DNA of 58,738 nucleotides. Source: Perkinsus olseni. Taxonomy: Eukaryota > Perkinsozoa > Perkinsida. Made by a program: the position numbers and the translations under genes. This document shows, piece after piece, positions 35,801 to 45,019 of the stretch; position 1 is the stretch's first letter; each line of letters opens with the position of its first letter. Location: NCBI GenBank assembly GCA_013115125.1, contig JABANN010000162.1:1-58738 (forward strand), given 5' to 3'. A model generated the notes under the pieces. It was not told the origin of the DNA, ran no database searches, and saw nothing but the letters and a program-made list of their open reading frames with translations.

Positions 35801-36784
35801 TTGTGTGCCTTGCGATGTTCGGATATGCTCTCGGCAGGTGGGCTACGAAGTTGAGCTTCCCGGCGATGGACGAGTGGCTGGATGTTACCAAAAGGGGCAG
35901 CAATATCTACAGGCTGAATACCAACTCATTGGTGTCATTTGACGCTGAGAAATCCAGCACGGTAAGAGCGGTGGGGAGAGGTGGGCGTATCTTTATGTTG
36001 AAGCGTGTAGTTCGTGGAATCGAGGATGCGATCACTGGCGCTATTGGCACGTGCGGCCCAGGTTAGCTCTTTTCTTGTAGCTTTTCGAATGGCAGTGGCA
36101 TGAACAGAATTGCTCGCCGAAGTGGGGCGGGCTGTCCGAGGCTTGATTCATCTTTTTCTGTGTTGCAGTTCAGCACTGGAGCGAAGGTGTCAGTATCGGA
36201 TTCTCTGTTCGGAGATTACCAACCACTGAGCGGCGAGAATCTGATCGACTGCACCGGCAATAAAATGAAGTTTGTGAAGGTGGGTGGACCTACGCATTCT
36301 GGCGTAGTGGTTATGATGTGTGTAGGTTGATGGGACGTCCCGGGTTCGAATCCATGCGCCGTTAAATCTTCAAGTCGGCGAGTGGGCGTATAACCCTCAC
36401 TGGGTTATGTGGGGTGGCAGCTCCCTCAAGCAGAACGTCCACGTGGAAAGCTGCAACCTCGAGCCGGCTGATGTGCTGGTCAATGGTGATACGCGGAAGG
36501 AGATTCACTCCGACTGGACTGGGGGCGTCTGACAGGCACGGCTGTTGATATGTCGTCTGCCCATAATTACGCCGCGAATGATGCCAACTCGCTGCTGCTA
36601 ACGGCCGGCGACGCAACAGTAGCTTACCGAGTGGGGCTGTTCAATCAGGTTGGTCAGCATGGAGGATATCTTCGAAGGAGCAGTTGTTATTGTTGTTATC
36701 CAGGTCCCCATCCCACTAACGGTACACTCTAGTCGGCAGAGTCTGGAATTCATCGCGCCGCCTAATGCCCAGAACAGCCTGTAA
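29882..36784 (+). CDS. Large secreted multi-exon protein with repeated beta-sandwich/PPC-like modules
   Basis: Exon 1 (29882-29956) is a signal peptide, VIAVTWLLLLMVCGG, ending in a GTAAGT donor. Phase-consistent exons follow at 30471-30537, 30641-30800, 30861-30936 and 31365-31494, and after an unresolved middle at 34576-34742, 34812-34901, 34976-35060, 35303-35429, 35483-35596, 35699-35961, 36169-36283, 36375-36485, 36536-36648 and 36704-36784 (TAA). Middle exons are evident near 31527-31664, 31886-31965, 32230-32431, 32780-32868, 33304-33385, 33444-33567 and 34317-34431. Recurrent phrases (PDTVTI, PTTVTI, FELTVTT, STFTLTVSS, KYKIFIPAS) resemble bacterial PPC or Ig-like beta-sandwich domains; this is inference. 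Cys pairs appear late (CEDKCSY, IKDQCC). No catalytic site was recognised. Many introns contain tRNA-like boxes. Confidence 0.7.
32513..32738 (+). repeat. Two diverged tandem copies of a tRNA-like intronic repeat
   Basis: Copies at about 32513-32608 and 32639-32738 share, in order, a GRTATTGAAAATCTTC-like lead (GATATTGAAAATCTTC in the first, GTATTGAAAATCTTC in the second), an A-box-like TTAGCGCAATGGTTA (in the second; GAGCGCGGTAATTA in the first), AAGAGCTA, and GGGAGTATCTT or GGAGGGTATCTT. Both lie in one intron of the large secreted gene, after the exon ending at 32431. Confidence 0.6.
36284..36374 (+). repeat. Intron made almost wholly of a tRNA-like sequence
   Basis: This 91-base intron of the large secreted gene contains an A box TGGCGTAGTGGTTA and, about 30 bases later, a B box GGTTCGAATCC inside CCCGGGTTCGAATCCATG, the order and spacing of a tRNA gene. 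Splice sites (GTGGAC and CAAG) flank it closely. Acceptor and T stems pair only in part. Confidence 0.5.
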
Positions 36785-37749
36785 GCTCGGGCCTCGAGTC
36801 GTTGGTCGCTGTATCAAAGCTAAGGTGGAGATTGATTAGAATTAGGATTTGCTTCGTGGATGGAATGTTGAATCCGGCGCAATTCGGTCTATACTCTGTC
36901 GCTAAATCTGGCTGAGCCAGTCGATTGTTGTCGAAAAACTGGCTCTATTTTGGAAGCCGAAGGCCTTCAGTCAGCTACAGACTTCAGTCAGACATCACAT
37001 TCCGTATGTCAGTGGATTTGATGTGTATTCAAAATGAGTCGTCCATGGCAAACCCCTTTCTATAATGGTTAAAAAATGCCTGGAAGCGCACGGCGTACGA
37101 ACCGGATGGCCGTTTATGGCGATAGATTCTCCTCTCTCATCCGCCATTCCCAAGCCTCATCGCTTCGAGCCTGCTGGGAGTGATTGTAAGTTCAGTTCAG
37201 TTGTGAGTTCTAGGGCGCGACTCTCTTTCGAGTCTCTCCCGACTTCCGTACTGAGAGTCCGTATCAGTACAGCAGGCCTTCAATTCTTCGTGCAGTGCAC
37301 TCGTCACAGAGAATTGAGGGCGTTGTCGTACGCCGACAATGAGGATAACCTTCGATCGAATCACCGGGCAGCTAATCGCCTTCGGGCGAGCGTGCGCACG
37401 CGTGCGTCGAGCGTAATTTATCAGAGGAGTTGGGAACACTCAAATTAAGGAGTGGTAATAAATGGAGGCTAGTGAATGGACATGAGGACCTACGAAGATC
37501 GGCTCAGCGGTACCTCGGCCGTGGGGACGTCCCAGGGTATTGCGGCGGGACTCAGTCTGGGTTGATACGGTCGTGTTCTGTAGTTGCCCGGAAACCTGTC
37601 GCATTAAGGTGTTGCACTAGGGTCCTGGGTATGGCTGAGGATGCCGCCATCCGAGACGATGTATCTATCCCTCGCATACGGAACTCCCTGGCTGGCATAC
37701 GAATTATCGGTATGATCACTGACCCTTACGCCAAGTGAAACGCCTGATC

Positions 37750-38760
37750 GTTCGATGTAGAGAGAGTAGCGCCTACATCCTCGCTGATGCAGACGTTGTT
37801 CGGACCGTATAGCTATGCCTGAGCCTCCACCCTCGGAAGGTCAAGTCCCGAGCTGAGCCTCTCACCTAAGGAGCTCGAGGAGCTCTACTCTCAACATTCG
37901 AGTCTCTCGTCCAAGGAGCTTGGCTGCACGAACCTCGGTGAATTCGACTTCGAGACACTCTCAGAAGAGCCGGTCTACATTAGACCATTTAGGCTTAATC
38001 CTAAGAAGACCCAAAAGGTCGAAGCACTACTGAGAGACTTTGAAAAGCAAGGGTTCATTGAACCCGCGAAGTCGGACTACTCATCTCCAGGGTTTGTCAT
38101 CTCCAAGAAGGACGGCTCAAATCGGTTAGTCATCGACTACCGGGCGCTGAACAAGCGCACAAAGAGGGATCGGTATATAGGGCCAGCCGTAGATCAGATC
38201 ATCACGGGGCTGAGCGAGGCAAGATGCTTCAGCAGCATAGACTTGAAGCATGGGTTCCACCAGATTAAGGTATCCGCCTCGGCAAAAAGGAAGCTAGCGT
38301 TCTCGGTCGGTGGTCGGCAATATACATGGGCTCGTATGAGCATGGGACACTGTAATTCTCCCAGCTGCTTTCAAAGGATCATCGATAAGGCCCTAGGCCC
38401 GCTCGTCGGGTTATGTTGCTATGTGTATCTCGACGACGTTATCGTCTTCTCGAGAGACCACTCCTCTCATATGCGAAGTCAGAGATTTGATCACGTCGTT
38501 GAAGAATGAATGGATATCGGGCTTCGTGGACATCAGACTGGGCGGAATGCCATACGTAAAGAGCGGCCATCACGCCACCGCCTACGGCATGGCGCGCATG
38601 ATCACGCGTGATGCCGGGGCTTTTATTACCAGTCTAGCATCAATTTCATTGGGTTTTCGATACGGATCTGGCCCGTCGTGACAAGTTTGTAGCAGACTGT
38701 CCCGACAAGGAGTTATTCGCTTGGTTCAAGAGACTGATGTCGAACCAGGGACCATAGTGT
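37750..38760 (+). mobile_element. Fossil of a Ty3-like LTR retrotransposon (reverse transcriptase region)
   Basis: A reverse-transcriptase domain of Ty3/gypsy type is recognisable, including the FHQIKV region and the YVYLDDVIVFS catalytic box. It is partial: no LTRs, integrase or complete gag were identified, and the copy is broken in several places, so it is taken as an old, dead insertion. It lies between the large secreted gene and the type I membrane protein gene. Flanking DNA at 36785-37750 shows no gene. Confidence 0.8.
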
Positions 38761-39032
38761 CCCCAGGATTCGCCAAGGATAGAGGCCGACTTAATTCTAA
38801 GCCTCTCTCAGTGCAGCATGAAGCTAGCACGCCTCAAGACAATTAACGAATCGGCCTAATCGTCGTAGCATCGGCAGTGTAGTTCTATACTAAGGGTGAT
38901 GCAACGATTGAGACTTAATGAGTGTGCGGTGTGGGGGGTTTTCTGATCATTGACTGACGATAGGATCGCGAAAATCGGAGTAATTTACCTCCTATACGCG
39001 GGTAGCGAATTTCCTGGTAACTTTCCGCTCAG

Positions 39033-40121
39033 CGGCGGGCGCGGCCGCAGAGCAAGTCATCGCTTTTGCGTCAGGTACCGAGTCATCTGCAGTTCCAAGT
39101 ATTCCTCAGCAAGCTCCTGTGCGTTGGAGCTGTCGGAATCGACTCTCCACTCAGCATGGACCGGTTGTAAAGGAGATCGAAGGTGCTCCATTACTGTGCC
39201 CTCCGAATGTAAGCATTGTCACTGTTGGGAATCGAACCCGCCTTCTCTTCAATCTGGGCTCGTCCATGCCGACCGGACTCTGCCGAAGATGGATTGATGA
39301 TTAGCGATTGGTGCCACTGATAGAAGGGAACTCCTTCACAGGTCTCGCCGAAGGCTCCCGATTGAGCGTGGAAGCCCGCAAGGGTCCGATCTACGGCCTC
39401 TTCCACCCAGCCACTATGACTGGAGCGGGAGTCGCTGATAGCGGAGCAGCAGCAGAAGGCAAGGATGGCTTGGGAGTAGTAGAGGAGCTTCCCACAGGTA
39501 AGTAGCGCTCGCCCGATTGATCGATTATCCTATGATGATCAGGGAAACGATGGAGCTGGACCTCTCTCTTCCTCCTTTCGGCCTTGGCGTACATGGTTGT
39601 TCGGTGTATCTACAACATGCATGTGTATGGGGCCTCTGGGTTGGAAGCCGTACCGCATATCGACACAATGCGCCGTGCGATGTTCAATCTCCAGCACCTA
39701 AGGTAGGGAAGAGATCGAGCGAGGTCTAGCGTCCGCGTGCGGTTTGTGTCTTCGTTGGTGGCGAGGTCAGTGGGCGAACTGATGTTCTGTGCGGTCGCTA
39801 GAGGTGGTCGCTGCCGCTATAGTTTGATATAATGATCATGTATCAACAACAAGGGTATGGACACTGCATGCTCTCATGCAGTGTATTGAATGAATTTAAG
39901 GACTTGGTGTATCGCAGGAGTGTGAACTTGTTTCGGGACCACCGCTTCTTTTGTGCGTGCAAATTTTGTTTGGTATAAAGTGCGTGTTTGTGTGTTGGCA
40001 AAGGCAAACAAACGCTCGCATTTCCTTTCATGTCGTAGTTTTTCCGATTTTGTATGACGAATTTATACGCACAACAGGTTAACTGAGACCGTAGGCATCC
40101 TTTCTACGTGCAATTGTGGTG

Positions 40122-40170
<49 letters not shown>

Positions 40171-40430
40171 GCTCTCTCCATATGCTGAGGGCTCTGATTG
40201 AGTACTTGTCACAATTTGTTGTTCGCAGGTGGTCGAGGAAGTTCTGGCATTCGGACAGTAGTACTCACATGATGGAGTTGGGCACGGAGATGGACTACCA
40301 TGACATCGAGAGCAATCGTGACCATGGCACCACCAACACAGGCGGTTATCGGCGTCATGATGTTGGCCAGCAATTAACGAGCAGGCCCAATTCGACCTAC
40401 GCTCCGCTACGTTACGAAGAATCTTTGTAG
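39033..40430 (+). CDS. Type I membrane protein, ATG27/mannose-6-phosphate-receptor-like (C-terminal part)
   Basis: Four phase-consistent exons were found: 39033-39208, 39305-39497, 39543-39702 and 40229-40430 (TAG). The third encodes a transmembrane helix (SLFLLSALAYMVV) followed by VYGASGLEAVPH. That matches the NxxxYGxxGxExIPH-like motif after the membrane span in plant and protist MRH/ATG27-type sorting receptors. The last exon is a hydrophilic cytosolic tail ending YAPLRYEESL, with possible Tyr-based sorting signals. Exon 39033 starts mid-codon, so at least one earlier exon with the signal peptide is missing; the retroelement fossil sits directly upstream. Such proteins cycle between Golgi, endosome and autophagic membranes (family knowledge). 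The lumenal region is too short to prove an MRH domain. Confidence 0.6.
39209..39304 (-). repeat. tRNA-like sequence forming an intron, opposite strand
   Basis: This 96-base intron of the type I membrane protein gene contains, on the minus strand, an A-box-like TCGGCAGAGTCCGG and a B box GGGTTCGATTCCC in tRNA order. The splice donor GTAAGC and the acceptor TTAG lie at its very ends. Confidence 0.45.
40123..40170. repeat. (GTT)16 microsatellite
   Basis: Sixteen uninterrupted GTT units inside the 526-base last intron of the type I membrane protein gene. On one frame it reads as poly-Cys, which is an artefact. Confidence 0.95.
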
Positions 40431-40887
40431 ATCATCATAATACCGTTTACCTGAAGAGCAAGAGTTCCTGTTGCTTTGTTATCGTAGTAGATGATATCTT
40501 TGCTTCTATCAAGTATGTACTTTGGTTCGAGGTTCATCAATCGCTGGGATATCGCTATAGATGGATGCGTTGATAATTCTATACCGTTTTTCGCCCGCAT
40601 CATCCAGTAGGGTGACCGCTCTTCGGTAGGTTCTTGCTTTTGCGTGTGAGTGAGTTTTCAGCCAAAAAGGCTTGCTGAGGCCCTGCCGTGCCCTCATTTT
40701 TTGGGGGCTTTACGAACAGACGTATTGCTGTTGTCGACTATGGTGAATCGCCATTGGTGATGCCCGACTTCGGACGCAACTGTCTCGAACGGCCATCGGG
40801 CCCTTCGCCGCTGCGGCTTGTTATGTATTTCAAAAAATATCGGTAGCGCTGAAAGACGACACTGATGATGCCACTTTAGTTTTGTGA

Positions 40888-42189
40888 ATGTATGGCGCCT
40901 CTTCGACGGCCGAGTTCTTGCGGAACTTCGCACGGAAGACAGCTACGGCAATCTGGATGTTCGGCCCACCTTTAGTGTGGATCAAGGATCGTGTCGTCGA
41001 TATCGAGATTGTGAGTCCACGGCCGCTCCGACCCCCCTCAAGTACTCCTCTTTAGGTGCAAGGGCACTCGATGAGCCCGACCCTCAACCCGGGTAGTAGC
41101 TGGTTCCGTGATAGAATTATCGTACTGCGGAATCTCGTGATTGGCCCGGGCGATGTGGTGACGTTTTGGGACCCCTTCGACCCTAAAAGGTGATGCTAGG
41201 CAGGGACCTTGTCTTGAGCTATTGCCGCTGGATTGCTGCTGTCTGGATTGTTGTGACGGCGATTTTGAATTCACTCTCCCGTGATCAACGGCGGAGCTTG
41301 GAAGTTTTAATGGGCAGCATCAGGCGGAGCGATGTTTTTAAGAGTTTTTCGACTAGGGTGGTACGGTAAATTGAACTGNNNNNNNNNNNNNNNNNNNNNN
41401 NNNNNNNNNNNNNNNNNNNNNNNNNNNNNNNNNNNNNNNNNNNNNNNNNNNNNNNNNNNNNNNNNNNNNNNNNNNNNGTATGTATGTATGTATGTATGTA
41501 TGTATGTATGTATGTATGTATGTATGTATGTATGTATGTATGTATGTATGTATGTGTGTGTTTTAGGCATCTGGTGAAGCGAGTGGTCGCAGTCGAGCCA
41601 CGGCATCGTCGGCCGTCGAGTGTGCGTACTGTGGATGACTACGACGAATTGGGTGGTGCTGGTGGTATAGATGAAAGTACCCACAGTGTGGCCTTTGAAG
41701 ACCTCGGCGGCAGAGTGTAAGCTAGACTCGGGAATGCATGGCCAGACCGCTGGTCGTGTCAGATACGTCCTGGGCGACAATAAAGACCGGAGCGTCGACA
41801 GCAGGTACGGAAATCTCGACTGATGTTTATCCAGTTTTTTGAAGAAAATGTTCTAGGGAATACTCCCTCTAATCGCTTCCGCGTATTCAGCGTCGTCCAA
41901 GCTTCCTGAGTTGATTTGAGCCGCAGATTCGGACTTCCTACCGATCCCGATCCACTGACGCTATTCGCTCCGCCGTGAACCTGTCATCATATCGGGGAGA
42001 AGGAACCTTCGTCGCTTGGGCAATCCATATGAATGTTCCTATCAAGCGTTCCCCATCTTTAGATACTTCGGCCCTATCCCTCAGCCGCTCATCGATGGTC
42101 TGGTCGTCGGCGTCATCTGGCCGCCATGGCGAATGTCTTGGGTGCCGCGACCGCCTCCTGATGTCGATGACGAGGTTGATGATCGATGA
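40888..42189 (+). CDS. IMP2: Mitochondrial inner membrane peptidase subunit 2-like (S26 family)
   Basis: Five exons (40888-41010, 41056-41189, 41567-41716, 41763-41804, 42063-42189) give 191 residues in phase. A hydrophobic N-terminal segment (TAIWMFGPPLVWI) precedes the catalytic Ser46 in GHSMSPTLNPGS. GDVVTFWDPFDPKR follows, then the catalytic Lys90 in VKRVVAVEPR, the box VLGDNKDRSVDSR, and RYFGPIPQPLIDG with VIWPPWR. This is the Ser-Lys dyad signal peptidase fold. Imp2/IMMP2L cleaves bipartite presequences of proteins sorted to the intermembrane space, such as cytochrome c1. The 191-residue length fits the family. Intron 2 contains a sequencing gap and a GTAT microsatellite; its exon borders are nevertheless clear. 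Confidence 0.92.
41379..41477. other. Assembly gap (99 N)
   Basis: A run of N immediately before a GTAT microsatellite inside intron 2 of the Imp2 gene. The gap is probably caused by the repeat, and its true length is unknown. Confidence 0.99.
41478..41554. repeat. (GTAT)n microsatellite
   Basis: About 19 GTAT units follow the gap and end in TGTGTG just before the exon 3 acceptor TTTTAG at 41561-41566. Confidence 0.97.
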
Positions 42190-42268
42190 CCCGTTTCCTG
42201 CAACCCGTTCTGCTTCGCGCTGGCAGCCTGTGGCCTTTCATCATTCTCTAGCTTCATTCATTGTTACC

Positions 42269-43093
42269 ATGCCGGTCATTTGTCTCGGTCCCGTTTGCAT
42301 CCCCATCTGGCCCCTGGTGGTGCTCATTCTGAAGCCTGCATGGAATCTTCTGCCGCAGCAGGTTCGTGAGTGCATAGCGGATGCGTGGTAGGCGGCGTCC
42401 GTGTCCGGCCAGCGTGCAAAGTCTCGTGTGAGGTACACTATGTGGGAATCTCTGACCTTCATCCCGGAGAGGTTCAGACCCCGAAGGCCCGCGTCTCGGG
42501 GCGGCAAGGTGCAATGTAAAAATGGCGTGTGCACATGGACGCCCGATGATAATGGCGAGGTTAAGAAGGAGTCCTCGGCTACCACACCTTCCACGGATGC
42601 TGCTGAATGTAGGCTGCTCAACGTTTGTAAAGAGAGCTGACGGAGGTTCGTTTCAGTCACTGAGGAGGGGGAGGTAATCGAGCTTCAGGAGCCTGAAGAA
42701 TTCGACGAGCTGGTGATGTCCAACAAAATGTTCATCGTAAGCAGGCGGGCGTGCTCTCATTAAATAACACTCCTGACGTCTCAGGTTGATTACAGCGCTG
42801 AGTGGTGCCATCCGTGCCAGCTCATCGCTCCGGTTTTCGCTGAGCTCGCTGGGCAGTACAAAGGCAAGGCAAAGTTCGTTCGAGTTGACGTTGGTCAGTC
42901 TGGTTGGCTTGTCTTTGTGTATCTTCGACGACTCCGTTTTTGATTATCAGATGTATTAGACGACTTGGCCCTGGATAACGGCGTTACTTCTCTTCCGGCC
43001 TTTCACATTTACAAAGGCAATGAGAAGCTGGAGACTGTGGTCGGTGCCAACCCGGAGAAGCTCAGAGCAGTCATCGCCAAAAGATGCGAATAA
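42269..43093 (+). CDS. Membrane-anchored thioredoxin with WCHPC active site
   Basis: Five exons (42269-42361, 42422-42608, 42657-42736, 42785-42893, 42951-43093) give 203 residues. The N-terminus has a hydrophobic anchor (CIPIWPLVVLIL) followed by a basic and then acidic linker (about 32-115). The thioredoxin fold has FDELVMSNK, VDYSAEWCHPCQLIAPVF (Cys128, Cys131), FVRVDVDVLDDLA, the cis-Pro in SLPAFHIYKG, and VVGANPEKLRAVIAK. WCHPC replaces the usual WCGPC; His in this loop generally makes the disulfide more oxidising, as in PDI (family knowledge). It starts 79 bases after the Imp2 stop. Introns are 48 to 60 bases. Confidence 0.9.
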
Positions 43094-43584
43094 GAGGTTC
43101 ACGTGTAAATCTTAAAGTTCCTGTTGTTTTTCCTCATTCGAGGATGATTCGCGTTATGGGTGAGTGATGAGTTGGGAAGCAGTCTGAAACAACCATAATG
43201 GAGCAAAAGACGCAGCACACGCGAGGATTCTCCTCGGCGCTTCGCCGTAGCGTACCAGATAGCCGATTCCCCAAAATGGACCGTGATGGCTGCTCCCGCT
43301 ATACAACATTCCCATGTACATGGTGCAGACCTCTGATGTGTTCAGCAGCGAAAGACGTGCATTACATTACATTGCTGACGTTCTATAGCTGCTGAATGTA
43401 TAATGGTGACGTTGACCTGATACCAACGGTGTCACATCTTTGCATTACTTACTTTGAGCAGGGACCGACCAAAAAATATTTCGTTTCCGAATGGCAGTCC
43501 CTTGGAGGTTCATTTCTGGGCAACTGGAGGGACGATTCCAGGACCGAAAGCTCGGTAGCTTGATGGACCCCGTCCGAGACAAGT

Positions 43585-43768
43585 TGTGCAAATTGTGGTA
43601 CGGTTGCGTCCTGTGTCCCGAACTTCAGCCACTGTGGCTAGAATGCTTGATGGTGATAATCCGTGCTTCGTGAGGTTGTTTAAGGTTTGTTATAACAAAA
43701 CTCGTCGGTGGTGACATTATATTTTGGCAGTTTACTTTTGAATTTTCTTTCATAAATACTTTCAAGTT
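43585..43768 (+). promoter_or_regulatory. Upstream region conserved among three PB1-gene copies
   Basis: The 180 bases before the ATG are nearly identical to 49366-49540 and to the reverse complement of 51204-51390. The conserved end is CATAAATACTTTCAAGTT directly before the ATG. It probably contains the promoter and 5' UTR, because conservation runs unbroken into the coding region in all three. It may equally be simple recent duplication. Confidence 0.55.
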
Positions 43769-44893
43769 ATGTCAAGTGATCTTATTCTCAAGCTTCGTAC
43801 CAGAACTCAGACGATGAGGGTGAGGGTTGACTCGGAGAAGTTGACTGATATGTGTCAGATCAAGGGCTATATTGAGAAGTCCTGGACCCAATTGCAGGGT
43901 AAACAATACCGTATTTATTACATTGATGAGTACGGTGAGATGTGCCTTCTCAACGACCTGTCTTTGGGTGACGCTATTGCGACGGTGCGAGAAGGTGCTC
44001 CCTCCTCGTCTAACAGTGCTCCCGTGTTGGACTTGTTCATCCAGTCTGAGGGTGAAGAGGTTCCGTTATCCTTGAGTCAGCCCCCTGAGGAGGAGATGGC
44101 TGAGCAGATGGACGTTGCCGATACTCTCGCTCGGTTCCTGGACGACATGGACTACATGGATACTCTCGATGCGGCTGACGATTTCGTCGATGGTTTGGTA
44201 GCAGCTGACTCTGACTTGAATGCCATTCTTGACTGCCTTCAAGCTCGTGACGACGCCACCTCCCGAAAGGCCGTATCTTCCTGTGCTCCTTCTAAGCAGA
44301 TCGGAGCTTCTGAGAAGAAGTCCCCCAAGGGAGTGCAGCAGTCAGCAACAAAGGCTCCCAAGGAGTCCTCTACCACCGGTGAGATCCAAGCCAGTGGGTA
44401 CGAGCAGGTCGGTGACAAGGCACCCAAGCAGTTCCACGTCGAGAGGCAGGTCTCCTCACCTAAGGAGGCATCCGACATGATGGTGGATCTCCTCACTAAG
44501 ATGGGCTTCGTCGATAACAAGAAGGCTGCCGAGGACCTTGTAGGGCGGCTCGTGAGCTCTCCTGACGACCTTCAGAGAGTCGCTGATCATATCGACGACC
44601 TGGTCGAAGGCAGGGCGCCTGCTACTACTCCTGCTCTCGATGATACTGCTAAGCAGTTCATTGACATGTTGGATGACTCCGGAATGGTTCAAGACAGGAA
44701 CGCTGCCGAGGATCTTGTCGGTGTATTGAAGGATGCTGATCAAGACGTCGACAAAGTGTTCAATAACTTCCTGGACCGCACCACTTCCAACCAACAGCAG
44801 AAGGCGATTCAGCAAAGCAAGAAGTCGAGGAGGTCTCATAGGAGTCGACACTCTTCTAAGAAGCAACAGTCAGCAGCTCAACTCTCCGCATGA
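43769..44893 (+). CDS. PB1-domain protein with three UBA-like helical repeats, copy A
   Basis: An intronless frame of 374 residues. Residues 4-90 form a PB1 domain: basic beta-1 (LILKLRTRTQTMRVRV) and an OPCA-like acidic turn (YYIDEYGEMCLLNDLSLGDA). Three repeats of about 45 residues follow (about 110-155, 230-275, 285-335). Each has the pattern (F/L)xxxLxxxG(M/F)(V)xxxxAAxxLVxxLxxxxxDLxxVxxxL, much like UBA domains (LTKMGFVDNKKAAEDLV). Ser/Lys linkers separate them, and the C-terminus is Lys/Arg/Ser-rich. PB1 plus UBA is the layout of p62/NBR1-type autophagy receptors; no ZZ finger or sure LIR is visible, so that role is only a hypothesis. Lack of introns contrasts with almost all neighbours. 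Confidence 0.85.
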   Translation: MSSDLILKLRTRTQTMRVRVDSEKLTDMCQIKGYIEKSWTQLQGKQYRIYYIDEYGEMCLLNDLSLGDAIATVREGAPSSSNSAPVLDLFIQSEGEEVPLSLSQPPEEEMAEQMDVADTLARFLDDMDYMDTLDAADDFVDGLVAADSDLNAILDCLQARDDATSRKAVSSCAPSKQIGASEKKSPKGVQQSATKAPKESSTTGEIQASGYEQVGDKAPKQFHVERQVSSPKEASDMMVDLLTKMGFVDNKKAAEDLVGRLVSSPDDLQRVADHIDDLVEGRAPATTPALDDTAKQFIDMLDDSGMVQDRNAAEDLVGVLKDADQDVDKVFNNFLDRTTSNQQQKAIQQSKKSRRSHRSRHSSKKQQSAAQLSA

Positions 44894-45019
44894 GTAATTC
44901 TATTATTCATTTTCTTTCATATTACACCATAGATACCTATCTTGTTGCTATTACTTTGATGTATCGAGGATATAATTCTCCCACCCTATGATGATGCTTC
45001 TTGCGTTATTAACATCGAT

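Noticed and set aside
36280-36374. Tempting call as a functional tRNA
   Set aside because: A and B boxes are present but acceptor and T stems do not pair fully and it sits exactly between two in-phase exons, so it is listed as a tRNA-like intron.
40116-40200. Open frame with a poly-Cys run
   Set aside because: It is the (GTT)n microsatellite inside an intron; the real exon starts at 40229.
40412-40933. Minus-strand frames between the ATG27-like and Imp2 genes
   Set aside because: Some stretches look coding, but frames overlap the end of one gene and the start of the next, with no domain and no consistent splice phases.
41307-41780. Long minus-strand frame with Thr-Tyr-Ile-His repeats
   Set aside because: Produced by the GTAT microsatellite and the assembly gap.
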